Below are positions 14,394 to 23,893 of a stretch of DNA of 29,875 bases, one piece after another. Location of the stretch: contig VBJR01000062.1 of the NCBI GenBank assembly GCA_005880175.1, positions 23,722 through 53,596 of the forward strand. Reading direction: 5' to 3'. The notes under the pieces were generated by a model. The model was not told where the DNA came from and made no database searches. It saw only the letters and a list, made by a program, of their open reading frames with translations. The position numbers and the translations under genes were made by a program. Each line of letters opens with the position of its first letter. The first letter of the stretch is position 1. The DNA is from Chloroflexota bacterium (GTDB lineage Bacteria; Chloroflexota; Dormibacteria; Dormibacterales; Dormibacteraceae).

Positions 14394-16004
14394 AGGACGC
14401 GGCGGAAGAGCTGATCTGGCTGCTCGCCGACGAGGGCGTCGAGCACCTCTTCTTCAACCCCGGCACCGACACCGCGCCGATCCAGGAGGCGCTCGCGGCC
14501 GCCCGGGCGGCCGGCTCGCCCCACCCGCGGTCGGTGCTGTGCCTGCACGAGCACGTGGCGCTGTCGGCGGCGCTCGGGCATCACGCGGTCGGCGGCGGGC
14601 CGCAGGCGATCCAGGTCCACGTGGACGCGGGGACGCTCAACGTGGGCGGCGCGCTGCACAACGCGCAGCGCAACCACACGCCGGTCGTGATCATGGCGGG
14701 CCGCTCGCCGTACAGCACCGACCCGGCCGTGCCGGGCCACCGCGACGCCGCGATCATGTGGCCGCAGGAGCAGCCGGACCAGGCCGCGGCGATGCGCGCG
14801 TACGCCCGGTGGGTGATGGAGGTGCCGCGCGGCCGCGAGCTGGGCCGGATCATGCGGCGCGCGTTCCAGGTCGCCCAGACCGAGCCGCGCGGGCCGGCGT
14901 ACGTGATGCTGCCGCGCGAGATGCTGATGGACCCGCCGGCCGACGCGCGGTTCCCGCGGCTGCGCGCCCCGCGGCCGCCGGCGCCCGACCCGGCCGGCCT
15001 GGCCGAGGTGGCGGCGGCGCTGGCCGAGGCGTCGCGGCCGGTGATCGTCGTCGGCGCGGCCGGCCGGGCGCCGGCCGTGGTGGCCTGCCTGGTCCGCATC
15101 GCCTCGCTGCTCGGCGCGCCCGTGATCGACCAGCGCGAGCGGATCAACTTCCCGCTCCGGCACCCGCTCTACGCCGGCGGGCTGGGCGGCGACGGGCTCC
15201 TGCGCGAGGCGGACTGCGTGCTGGTCGTGGACACGGACGTCCCGTGGGTGCCGGCGGTGGTCGCGCCGCCGGCGGACGCCGTGGTCCTGCAGATCGACGT
15301 GGACCCGGCCAAGGTGTCCATGCCGACGTGGGCCTACCCGGCCGCGGTGGCGCTGGAGGCCGACTCGGCCACCGCGCTGCCGATGCTGGAGGCGGCGCTG
15401 GCGGAGCGGGCGACGCCCGAGCGCCGGGCGGCCTGGGAGCGGCGGTGCGAGGACGTCAGCGGCCGGCTGCGGGACGTGCACGAGGAGTGGCGCCGGCGGG
15501 CCGCCTCCGCGGCGCCGGCCGACCTGCCCGACGCCTGCATGGCCGCGCTCGACCGGGCCCTCCCGGGCGACGCGGTGGTGCTCGAGGAGGCGGTGACCAA
15601 CCGGCTCGCGTGCGCGCGCCAGATCGACCGGGAGCCGGGCGCGCTCGTCACGGCCGGGGCGCCGAGCCTCGGCTGGTGCATGGGCGCCGGGGTCGGGGCC
15701 GCGCTGGCGGCGCCGGGCCGGCCCGTGGTGGCGGTCTGCGGCGACGGGACGTTCCACTTCGGCATCCCGACGGCCGCGATGTGGTCGGCGCACCGCGCCG
15801 GGGTCGGGTTCCTCGGCCGCCGGACGGTTCCCGGAGACGGAGATCACGGACCCGCCGGACCTGGTCGCGATCGCGAGGGCGTGCGGCGGCGACGGCGCGG
15901 TGGTGCGCCACCCGGACGAGATGGCGGCGGCGGTGGAGCAGGGCCTGGCGACGGTCCGGGCCGGCCGCTGCGCGCTGATCGACGTGAAGCTGCCCTGGCC
16001 GTGA
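14390..16004 (+). pseudogene. ThDP-dependent decarboxylase/acetolactate synthase-like enzyme, frame broken
   Basis: A three-domain ThDP enzyme (COG0028; benzoylformate decarboxylase/ALS-like). The N-terminal domain has FFNPGTDTAPIQEAL and the catalytic Glu54 in CLHEHVALSAALGHH; NVGGALHNAQRNHTPVVIMAGR follows; the middle domain has SRPVIVVGAAGRAPA; the C-terminal domain has the cofactor motif CGDGTFHFGIPTAAMW (GDG at 451-453). At 15812-15822 the frame jumps. The second frame resumes as FPETEITDPPDLVAIARACGG and ends ALIDVKLPWP at TGA 16004. The segment that should follow HRAGVGFL, containing the NN end of the GDG-NN ThDP-Mg motif, is missing (about 20-35 residues). It starts by ATGA overlap with the ligase and is the last gene of the operon. 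The reaction is unassigned; decarboxylation of an aryl 2-oxo acid is plausible. Confidence 0.85.
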
Positions 16005-16044
16005 TCGGCCGCCAGGATTCGCGCGAGCGCATCACAGCGACGCG

Positions 16045-16553
16045 ATGCTGACGCCCGACGAGGCGACCGCCGCCCTGCGGGAGGCGAGCCGTGTCCGCAC
16101 CCTCGGCCGCCGCCTCGTGCACGGCCAGGCCACGCGCCTGCCGCTCGTCTGGTGGGGGCTGACGTGGATCGTGAGCTACTCCGCTGTCCAGTTCCTGCCA
16201 TTCGGCCCGGCCCTGGCGGTCGGCGCCGGCGCCGCGGCGGGGGCGCTCGTGCTGACGAAGCTGGGCGCCCGCTGGGACCCCGCGCCCGGCCGCACCGGGT
16301 GGGAGCGGCAGCTGACGCGCGCCTGGTGGGTGGTGCTGGCCGGCGCGTTCGCGGTCGACGTCATCGCCGCGCCGGGCCCGGTCCCGATCTTCTTCCTGAT
16401 CCCGGGGTGCTGGGCGCCGGCATCATCGTCCTCGCGATGGTGCTGCGCGCGTTCCTCCTCGACGAGTCGCTCGGGCTGCTCGGGCTGCTCGGCGGCGGCG
16501 GGATGGCGGTGACCGGCCTGGTCCGCGTCATCGGGACCCCGGGCGGCCGATGA
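16045..16553 (+). pseudogene. Small membrane protein, frame broken
   Basis: An unrecognised integral membrane protein. The first frame starts MLTPDEATAALREASRVR and has hydrophobic segments LPLVWWGLTWIVSYSAVQFL, LAVGAGAAAGALVL and WWVVLAGAFAVDVI, up to PIFFLIP near 16400. From there the first frame turns into a non-membrane, Ser/Cys/Arg-rich tail, while another frame continues as VLGAGIIVLAMVLRAFLL and LGLLGGGGMAVTGLVRVIG, ending at TGA 16553. That stop overlaps the ATG of the next gene (ATGA), which supports the second frame as the true C-terminus. The break lies about 16400-16408; how much is missing cannot be judged because the family is not well known to me. Membrane proteins of this kind are often paired with the small winged-helix regulator downstream. 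Confidence 0.65.
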
Positions 16554-16894
16554 GCGTCGAACCCCCGGAGGCGCTCCGGCGCCTGCTGCTGACCCCCGTG
16601 GACCCGCTCCTGGCCGACCTGAACCGTCTGCGGGTCGTGGCGGCGCTGGTCGGCCTGCCGTCCGGGGGCCAGCTCAGCTTCACGGCGCTGCGCAAGCTGC
16701 TGGACATGACCGACGGCAACCTGGGCCAGCACGTGCGGGTGCTGGCCGAGACCGGCTACGTGGACGTCACCCGGACCAGCCACGGCCGCCGCCCCCAGTC
16801 CCTGTACGGGATCACGACGGCCGGCCGGGCGGCGTTCGAGCGCCACGCGGAGGCGCTGGCGGCGATCATGGCCGCCGGCGGCCGGGCCGGGTAG
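16550..16894 (+). CDS. Winged-helix transcriptional regulator
   Basis: A 114-residue single-domain MarR/ArsR-like winged helix of the HTH_27 type. It contains LNRLRVVAALVGLPSGGQLSF, TALRKLLDMTDGNLGQHVRVL (recognition helix) and the wing GYVDVTRTSHGRRPQSLYGIT, followed by TAGRAAFERHAEAL. There is no effector domain or cysteine cluster. It is translationally coupled (ATGA) to the membrane protein before it, and the two probably form a regulator/membrane-target unit. Its stop lies only 8 nt from the stop of the convergent GH35 gene, with a 5-bp hairpin (16895-16910) straddling the junction, so the two transcripts likely overlap. Confidence 0.85.
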   Translation: MSVEPPEALRRLLLTPVDPLLADLNRLRVVAALVGLPSGGQLSFTALRKLLDMTDGNLGQHVRVLAETGYVDVTRTSHGRRPQSLYGITTAGRAAFERHAEALAAIMAAGGRAG

Positions 16895-16902
16895 CGAGCC
16901 GG

Positions 16903-19900
16903 TCAGCTCGCGATCGTCATCGCGAACACGTGGGCGAAGCCCACGCCCGTGCCCGAGGCGACCTCCGCGCCCAGCTCGGGCAGCGCCACCGACGCGACCG
17001 TTCGGGTCGGGTCCAGCGGGGCCGTGGCCACGAACACGAACGATGCGTGCGCCTGCGATCCCGCCGGGTTGTTCAGCGCCGGTTCCGAGAACGCGGCCGT
17101 CACGCCCGCCCCCGGCGCGTTGAAGTAGTTGCCGACCGTCAGCGAGAACGTCGCCGTCGTGCCGTCCGTGTACGTCACCGTGCCGGTGCCCGTCACCGGG
17201 GCCGGCGTCGGCTGGCCGCCCGAGCTGACCAGGAACGCCAGCGTCGAGCCCCGGCCGGACAGCGCGATCCGCTGGCCGTCGGCCACCACGTTGTCCGGCG
17301 TCCCGGCCGCGGCCGCCGGCCACGTGAACGCCACGCCCCCGGCGCTGACCACGCCGCCCGGCGTCACCCCCGCGGCCGCCAGGCCCTGTGCCGAGTAGCT
17401 GAAACCGCTCCCGTCCAGGTTGCCCAGGTACGGCACGGCGTCGTCGGTGACGCCGACGTTGTCGAACGCGGCGGCCAGCGAGGCGAACGGACCCGGCGCC
17501 GCCGGCGTGCCCACCGCGACGGAGAACAGGTGCATCGCCGACACCCGCGCCGACGGCGTGCCCACCGTCGCGGACACCAGGGGCAGCGAGACGCCCACGA
17601 CCGTCCTCGCCGCGTCCACCGGCACCGCCGCGTAGTACAGGCCGACCTCGTGCGTGCAGCGCGTGCCGTACGCCTTGCCCTGGAAGCACCCGCCGCCCGC
17701 GCTGTTGATGTACGGGAAGTGGACCGCGATCTCGTTCCCCGGCGCCAGCGCGTCCATGAAGAAGAAGTCGCCCAGGCCCAGCGCGTACCGCTGTGTGCTG
17801 CCGTCCGCGTAGTAGACCGTCCCGCCGCCGCTGGTCACGGCGCCCTCCGACGCGCCCAGGAACGCCAGCGCGGAGCCCTGGCCGTGCACGGCGACCACCT
17901 GGCCGTCGGCCAGCGTGTTGTCGGGCTGGCCGGCGGCCACGCCGGGCAGCCCGAACGTGATGCCGTCGTGCGTCAGCGACCCGCCCGGTGTCACGCCCAC
18001 CGCCGCCGCCGCCTGCGCCGACAGGCTGGAGCCGACGGCGTCGAACGCGCCCGGGCCGGGGCTGGCGTCGTCCGTCGTCCCCACGTTGTCGAACGTCGCG
18101 GCCAGGTTCGGAGACGGCACGAGCAGTCCCAGGACGCCCGCCCGGCTGGTCGGGGCGCGGCCCTGCGTGAAGTCGAGCCGGCCGACCACCGTGACCGGGC
18201 CGGGCGTCAGACCGCCGGCCGGCGCGGTGAGCAGCCAGTGCACGGCGGCCGAGCGGCCCGCGCTCAGGTCGCGCACGCGCACCGCTCCCGACGGGGCCAC
18301 CGTCCAGCCGGGCGGCGGCACCAGCGTCGCCGACACGTGGTCGATGCCCCGGCCCACGGCCGTGACCGTGCCGGTCACCGCGACCGTCTGGCCGGCCGCG
18401 GCCAGCGGCGGCCCGCTCAGGCCGAGCGTGGCGCCGGTCGGGCGCACGGGCTGGCCGTACACGGCCGCGTTGAAACGGGGTGCCGGCACGTCGCCGACGC
18501 GCAGGCCCGCCGTGCGGTTCCCCCTGGCGACCAGGGACACCGGGCCGAGGCCGCCCTGGCCGGCCACCGGCGACCACACCGCCAGCGCCAGCGTGTTCTC
18601 GCCATCCGCGCGCAGGACGCCCGGCGGCAGGACGAAGTCGGTCTGCGGGCCCAGGTCGCTCACGAACTGGCCCACGTTCCAGCCGTTGAGGAAGATCAGC
18701 ACCCGGTCGCGCTGGCCGGACACCGCGCCCAGGTGGAGGGCGACCGGCACGTCCTGGTCGCGCGGGATGTCGAGCGCGAACTCCGTCCGGTACCACGCGA
18801 CGCCCGGGAGCGGGTCGGCGTGCGGCAGGGCGACCCGCTGCCAGCTCCCGTCCGGGTAGCCCGGCAGGAACTGCCCCGTGCGCTCGCCGAACAGGCCGCC
18901 GCTGTTCATCGCCCCGCGGACCGGGTCCACCGGGCTCTCGCCGCCCAGGTTGCCCTGGAGCCGCCAGGTCACGGCGTCGGCCGCCCCGACGAGCGCGGCC
19001 GCCGTCAGCCCGCGCGGGTTCTTGCGCCCGCCCTCGTCGTGGCCCATGTCCTCGACCAGGACCGAGACCACGTTGTCCGCGCCGGCCTGGGCCACGCCGG
19101 CCGGGATGGCGAACGTCGTCGAGCCGCCGCCCGTGGCGCTCACGCCCAGGTACACCCCGTCCAGCCACGCGGAGCAGATGCCGGCCGTCCCGGTCGCGCA
19201 GTTCACGGTGACGGCCGTCTCGCCGCCGGCCGCGGTGAAGTGCCCGCGGTACCAGACCATGCCGTGGTGGAAGCCGTAGTCGTCGGCGTACAGCACGGGC
19301 AGGGTGGGCGGCGCCGGACCGTTCGTCGTCGCGTGGTCGGCCACCGTCCAGCCCGAGTCGTCGAACCCGGGCTGCGCCTCCGGCGTCTCGAACTGGTAGC
19401 GCCAGTCCGTGAGCGCCGGCAGCCGGACCGGCCGGGGACCGGCGACCAGGCCCCGCACCTGCCGGCCGTTCCACGTCACGCGCTCGACCCCGGCCGGCGC
19501 CCAGACCGTCAGCGCGGTCCGCGGCATCGTCGCCCAGGAGCAGCGTCAGCGGGGTCCGGCCGCCGCCCGACACCGACACCCGCGTCAGCGTCCCGGCGGC
19601 GGCGTCCACGCGCAGGATGCCGGTGGAGGCGTCGAACGCCGACGTCGCCTGGCCGCTCACGACCCGAACGACCGGCGCCGAGTCGTAGCGGAGCGCGGTC
19701 TCCATCGCGTCCCCGGTCCGGCCCACGAACGCCGCCACGTCCTGGCCGCCGACCGTGGCGTGCGTCATCAGCTGCCCCGTCGAGTAGGCGAGGTGCTGGC
19801 CGTCCATGTCGTAGTCGGCCAGGAGGACTTTGGCATCGCGGCCGTCCACGGCGACCGGCGGGGTCGTGAACGTCCCGTCCGGCGTCGTGAACGTCAGCGG

Positions 19901-21151
19901 CGTGGCGTTCGTCGCGGTCGAGGTGCCGTCGGCGTGCCGGACGAAGAAGAACTGCGTGCCGGTGTCCGGGTTCGCCCGCGCGTCGATCCGCAGCGCGGGG
20001 TCCGCCGGCGCCGGCGCGGCCACCACGTCCGTCCTGGCCAGCGGCGCCACCGACTGCACGAAGTAGCCCAGCTCCTTCTGCGTGGTGGAGGTGTAGACGC
20101 CGGGGAACGCCAGCCAGCCCCACGACGTGCCGCCGAACGTCATGTAGAAGCTCTGCAGCGTCGCCCCGAAGCCGATGTTCGACGCGTAGAAGACGCGCTC
20201 GAAGTCCGGCCCGGTCAGCGTCCGGCACTTGTCGTAGCCGGCGCCGCCCCAGGGGTCGAACGAGCCGCCCTGGAACTCGGCGATGTACATGGGCTCGGTC
20301 GGGGCCAGGTTGTGCGTCGTCGAGAAGTCGGGCACCGCCCGCCAGCGCGTCGGGTTCGAGCAGTCGAACGCCTGCGGGTAGCGGTCGAAGCCGTAGATGT
20401 CCACGGCGCCGGGCCCGCTCGCCCAGCGCCCGTTGGGCCCGATGTCGTTGTGGGTCAGCGGCACCGCGATGCCGTCCGCGCGGGCCTGCTGCTCCAGCGC
20501 CTGCATGTAGCCCTGGCCGGACGTGCCGGTGTTCGTGAACTCGTTCTCGACCTGGTACAGGATCACGCTGCCCGTGCCGCTGGTCAGCTGGTGGCGGGCC
20601 AGGATGGCGTCGATGTGCCGCTGCCACTCCGCCGCGAACGCCAGGTACGCCGGGTCGGACGTGCGCAGCGTGCCCGGCTCCCGGCTCAGCCACGGCGGCA
20701 GGCCGCCGTCGTCCGTCTCGGCGTTGACGTACGGGCCCGGCCGGGCGATGACGTAGATGCCGGTCCGCGCGGCCATGTCCAGCAGCCGGTCCACGTCGCG
20801 GATGCCGGTGAAGTCGTACACGCCGGGCGCCGGCGAGTGGAAGCCCCAGTCGAAGTAGATCGAGACCGCGTCGTAGCCGGACGCCTTCATCTTCTGGAGC
20901 ACGTCCAGCCACGCGGCCGGGCTGGGCAGGCGCCAGTAGTGGAACTCGCCGGCCCAGATGTAGACCCGGCGGCCGTCGATCAGCAGCGAGTAGTGGTCGA
21001 ACGTGATCGTGTGCGGCTGCCCGAGGCCGATGCTGGACGGCGGCGGCGGCGCGGGCGGCGCGGCGGCCGCCGCGGGTGCCGGTGCGGACACGCTGGCGAG
21101 CGCCAGGAGCAGCCCGGCGACCGCGCTCGCGAGACGGCTGATCGACCTCAT
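16903..21151 (-). pseudogene. Secreted GH35 beta-galactosidase with tandem C-terminal domains, frame broken
   Basis: A very large exported glycoside hydrolase. It has a Sec signal peptide (residues 1-31, LLLALASVSAPAPAAAAA) and a GH35 TIM barrel (about 45-350) with GEFHYWRLP, ARPGPYVNAE, acid/base Glu204 in YQVENEF, nucleophile Glu292 in YIAEFQGG, and SFYMTFGGTSWGW. Beta-rich domains follow. At 19520-19535 the frame breaks after PLTLLLGDD and resumes at TALTVWAPAGVERVTWNG; relatives have about 30-40 more residues here. The second frame (stop 16903) holds a jelly-roll with WYRGHF and HLGAVSGQRDRVLIFLNGWNVGQF, an NEW3-like domain, and two tandem FDNVG-type domains. It should cleave terminal beta-galactosides outside the cell. 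It has its own promoter and a good SD (GGAGG, 6 nt before ATG). About 1,415 residues remain. Confidence 0.87.
16906..18108 (-). repeat. Two tandem FDNVG-type domains in the GH35 tail
   Basis: The copies are protein-level repeats: 18108-17482 (about 209 residues) and 17481-16906 (192 residues). Both share FDNVGxTDD, SAQ, AAxGVTPGG, AAGxPDN, ADGQ, a Gly-x-Gly-Ser turn and LAFL, then a TVxYxDG strand. The first copy has an insertion with two cysteines (GGGCFQGKAYGTRCTHE). Similar units occur in actinobacterial secreted glycosidases. They are probably carbohydrate- or wall-binding. Confidence 0.7.
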
Positions 21152-21198
21152 CTCTCGCCTCCCCCTCTGGCGTCCGTCGAAGCGTTTCGAGTCGCGCT

Positions 21199-21234
21199 GG
21201 CGTCGATCCTACGTGCCGTTCGACGCCGGTGCAA
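21199..21234 (-). promoter_or_regulatory. Sigma70-type promoter of the GH35 gene with overlapping palindrome
   Basis: On the minus strand, TTGCAC (21234-21229), 17 nt, then TAGGAT (21211-21206), giving a leader of about 45-50 nt before the SD and ATG 21151. A perfect 8-bp inverted repeat (GGCGTCGA at 21199-21206, TCGACGCC at 21220-21227) brackets the -10, where a repressor would block polymerase. Confidence 0.5.
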
Positions 21235-21249
21235 TCGCGGGAGCGCGCG

Positions 21250-21255
21250 TAGAGT
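21250..21255 (+). promoter_or_regulatory. -10 element for the UPF0104 gene
   Basis: TAGAGT lies 8 nt before ATG 21264. A GAGAGGG just before the ATG could also act as a weak SD if transcription starts further upstream. Confidence 0.3.
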
Positions 21256-21263
21256 CGAGAGGG

Positions 21264-22156
21264 ATGCGACGGGCGGTGCGCACGTTCGGACCGCCGCTCC
21301 TGGGCGTGGCCGCGATGGCCGGGCTGCTGGTCGTCCTCGACCCCGCGCAGGTCGCGCGGGCGCTGACCAGGTTCGACCTGCGGCTGCTGCCTGCCATCCT
21401 GGCGATGTACGTGGCCTGGTACGTGCTCCAGGGATGGCGGTGGCACATCCTGCTCCGCGAGGCGGGCGCGCGGGTCAGCCTCACGGACAGCCTGCTCCTC
21501 AACGCGGCCGGGCAGACCATCACCGCGCTCGTCCCCCTCGGCGACCTGACCCGGGCGGCGTTCGCGGCCCGGGCCAGCGACCGCGACTTCGGCAGCGTCG
21601 CCGCCACCGTCACCGTCCAGGAGCTCACGTACACGCTGTGCCTGGTCCTGCTGGCGCTGCCCGAGCTCCTGGCCCTGCACCTCGGGGTCGGCGTGGTGGC
21701 CGCCACCGCCGCGGGCATGGCGGCGGTCGTCGTGATCCTGACGGTCTCGCCGGTGTTCTGCGTGGTGCACCGGCTGATCGCCCGGATCCCGCTGCTGAAC
21801 CGCCTGCTGCCGGCGATCGACGAGCTGCAGCACGAGACGGCGGAGCTGCTCCACCGGCCCGAGACGCTGGCGACTGGTGGCAGGCCGCGTTCGCGCTCGC
21901 CCTGTCCTCGATCGGGGGCGCGGTCAGCCTGCTCCCCGGCGGCGTGGGCGCCAACGAGGCCACCGTGGCCGGCCTGCTGATCGTGCTCGGCCTGCCGGGC
22001 GGGGCGGCCGGCGCGGTCGCGCTGCTCCAGCGCCTGCTCCAGACCGGCGTCGCCCTGCTGTTCGGCATCAGCGCGTACCTGGCCGTCCGCCGTCGGCTCG
22101 ACCTCGGCGGGCTGTTCCAGGTGACCGCCCGGCAGCCGGCCCGCCAGGCCGCCTGA
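21264..22156 (+). pseudogene. Lysylphosphatidylglycerol synthase-type TM protein (UPF0104), frame broken
   Basis: A polytopic membrane protein of the UPF0104/LPG synthase transmembrane-region family, predicted flippase-like. It has an N-terminal TM (PLLGVAAMAGLLVVLDPAQV), LLPAILAMYVAWYVLQGWRWHILL, the conserved LLLNAAGQTITALVPLGDLTRA segment, and two further TM stretches to about residue 203. The frame breaks at 21868-21873 and resumes in another frame at DWWQAAFALALSSIGGAVS, then LLPGGVGANEATVAGLLIVL and ALLQRLLQTGVALLFGISAY, ending at TGA 22156. Relatives have about one more TM helix (about 40 residues) between the pieces, so a block is missing. The GGVGxNEA motif is the family signature. 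It is divergent from GH35 and convergent with the ABC permease. Confidence 0.82.
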
Positions 22157-22161
22157 GAAGA

Positions 22162-22181
22162 GCCGGCCGGAGCCGGCCGGC
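22162..22181. terminator. Bidirectional hairpin between convergent genes
   Basis: Perfect 8-bp stem GCCGGCCG/CGGCCGGC with a 4-nt loop. It fills the 27-nt gap between the UPF0104 stop and the ABC permease stop. Confidence 0.6.
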
Positions 22182-22183
22182 CC

Positions 22184-22866
22184 TCACTTGACCTCGCTCC
22201 GGAGCACGCGCACCAGCCCCAGCGCCAGCGGCAGCCCGACCCAGAGGGCCACCGACGCGGCCAGCCGTTCCCAGCCGTCGCCGGCCGGCCACGCGCCGCG
22301 CGTCAGGGGCTCGGCGGTCGTGCTGAGGTCCAGCCACGATGCCCAGTCGTGCAGCCAGGAGACCAGGCGGCCCGCGACCGTCCAGGCGGTCGGGAGCACG
22401 AAGTACACGACGATCGCGACCGGCGAGCTCTGGAGCAGGGTGCCGAAGCCCACGCCGAGGAGGACGTAGAGCACCATCACGAGCAGCGCGGCGCCGAACG
22501 TCGCCTCGGTCACGTGCCAGCTGCCGTTCGCGTGCGGCCGGGCGGCCGCGACCAGGTTGCCGAGCGTCGCGTCGAGCGCGCCCGCCCCGACCGCCAGCGC
22601 CGCCAGGGCGGATGCCGCCAGCACCTTGGCGGCCAGGACCCGCTCCCGCCGCGGCACCAGCGCGAACGTGGTCAGCGCCGTGCGCTGCGACCACTCGCTG
22701 CTGACCGAGAGAAGAACGCCTGGAACGTCCACGTCGCCGGCTTGCCGGCCAGCAGCTGCACGGCCACGATCCCCAGGGCCAGCAGCTCCGTGACCCCGAG
22801 CAGGGCGAGGCCGGCCCGGGTGTCCACCATCTTGCGCAGCTCGGTCGTGGTCAGGCGCCACAGCAT
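22184..22866 (-). pseudogene. ABC-2 type transporter permease, frame broken
   Basis: Membrane subunit of an ABC exporter. The first frame begins MLWRLTTTELRKMVDTRAG, has TM1 GLALLGVTELLALGIVAVQLL, then KPATWTFQAFF. The frame breaks at 22707-22712 and resumes as SVSSEWSQRTALTTFALVPRR, followed by VLAAKVLAASALAALAVGAG, FGAALLVMVLYVLLGVGFGTL, SSPVAIVVYFVLPTAWTV and a final TM before LRSEVK. In this family the SEWSQRTALTTF signature follows a second hydrophobic segment, and about 15 residues of that are absent here. The substrate is unknown; such pairs often export peptides or antibiotics. The start overlaps the ATPase stop by one base (TGATG), so the two are coupled. Confidence 0.83.
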
Positions 22867-23762
22867 CACGCCGCCTCCTTCGCGCTGTCGCCCGCGGCGG
22901 TCAGCGCCATGAACAGCTCCTCCACCCCGGCCGCGGGCCGGAGCTCGAGCAGGACCACGCCGGCGGCCGCCGCGGCCCGGCCGACCGCCTGGGCGCCGGA
23001 CTCGGCCACGAGCGCCTCGCCGTCGGGCGACGGCCGGTGCGCGATGCCCGCGGCGGCCAGCACCCGGCGCAGGGCCGCCTGGTCCTCCGCGCGCACGCGG
23101 ACGCCCGCGGTCGCGAGCAGCTCGTCCACGGCCCCCCGGGCCACGATCCGGCCGGCGCTGATCACGACCAGCCGGTCGGCCACCGCCTCGACCTCGTGGA
23201 GGAGGTGCGACGAGAGCAGGACGGTGCCGCCCGCGTCGGCGAAGTCCCGGAGCAGCCGGCGCATCCAGAGGATGCCCTCGGGGTCGAGCCCGTTGACCGG
23301 CTCGTCGAGGACCAGGATGCGGGGGTCGCCGAGCAGCGCCTGGGCGATGCCGAGCCGCTGCCGCATGCCCAGCGAGTAGCCGCCGACCCGCCGGTCCACG
23401 GCCGCGCCGGTCAGGCCGACCAGCTCCAGCAGGTGGTCCACCCGCCGCCGGTCGAGGCCCGTCATCCGGGCGGCCAGGACGAGCGTCTCGCGGCCGGTCC
23501 GGCCCGAGTGCTGCGCCTGGGCGTCCAGCAGCACGCCCACCTGCCGGGCCGGGTTCGGCAGCCGGCGGTAGGGCACGCCGGCCACGGTGGACGAGCCGGC
23601 GGACGGCCGGGTCAGCGCGCAGATCATCCGCAGGGTGGTGGACTTGCCCGCGCCGTTCGGGCCCAGGAAGCCCGTGATCGTGCCCGGCGGGCACGTGAAC
23701 GAGACGTCGTCCACGGCCTGGTGGCGGCCGTAGCGCTTGCCGAGGTGCTCCACGTCGATCAT
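22866..23762 (-). CDS. ABC transporter ATP-binding protein
   Basis: A 298-residue cytosolic ATPase of a DrrA/CcmA-like ABC-2 exporter. Walker A GPNGAGKST (about 34-42), Q-loop region QVGVLLDAQAQHSGRTGRET, signature YSLGMRQRLGIAQALL, Walker B ILVLDEPVNGLDPEG, and the H-loop in VLLSSHLLHEVEAVAD. The C-terminal extension (about 215-298) is the usual small domain after the nucleotide-binding domain. It is intact, unlike its permease. The minus-strand operon is divergent from a two-component system; in many actinobacteria such a HK/RR pair controls the adjacent exporter, which is the likely relation here. The ligand is unknown. Confidence 0.92.
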   Translation of the reverse strand: MIDVEHLGKRYGRHQAVDDVSFTCPPGTITGFLGPNGAGKSTTLRMICALTRPSAGSSTVAGVPYRRLPNPARQVGVLLDAQAQHSGRTGRETLVLAARMTGLDRRRVDHLLELVGLTGAAVDRRVGGYSLGMRQRLGIAQALLGDPRILVLDEPVNGLDPEGILWMRRLLRDFADAGGTVLLSSHLLHEVEAVADRLVVISAGRIVARGAVDELLATAGVRVRAEDQAALRRVLAAAGIAHRPSPDGEALVAESGAQAVGRAAAAAGVVLLELRPAAGVEELFMALTAAGDSAKEAA

Positions 23763-23880
23763 GGGCTCCAGGCTGCCGGCGGCCGGGCGCCTGTCGCGCC
23801 GGCCGGACGGCTAGTTCGGAGCGACGAAGGACGGCGCGGACATCGACTTTGGTCGCTATGCCGCCGCGGGCGGGCATCCG

Positions 23881-23886
23881 TACGCT
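23881..23886 (+). promoter_or_regulatory. -10 element for a leaderless histidine kinase mRNA
   Basis: TACGCT lies exactly 7 nt before ATG 23894. No SD and no clear -35. Confidence 0.4.
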
Positions 23887-23893
23887 GACGACC

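Noticed and set aside
16361..19519. Continuation of the N-terminal GH35 frame as one 1,596-residue protein
   Set aside because: After about residue 540 the translation becomes Gly/Arg/Ala-rich noise, while another frame carries conserved beta-sandwich and NEW3-like domains. It is read-through in the wrong frame after the break.
23816..23862. Imperfect palindrome GCGAC...GTCGC between the ABC ATPase and the histidine kinase as a response-regulator site
   Set aside because: Only about 8 of 10 positions match with a long spacer; not distinguishable from chance without comparative data.
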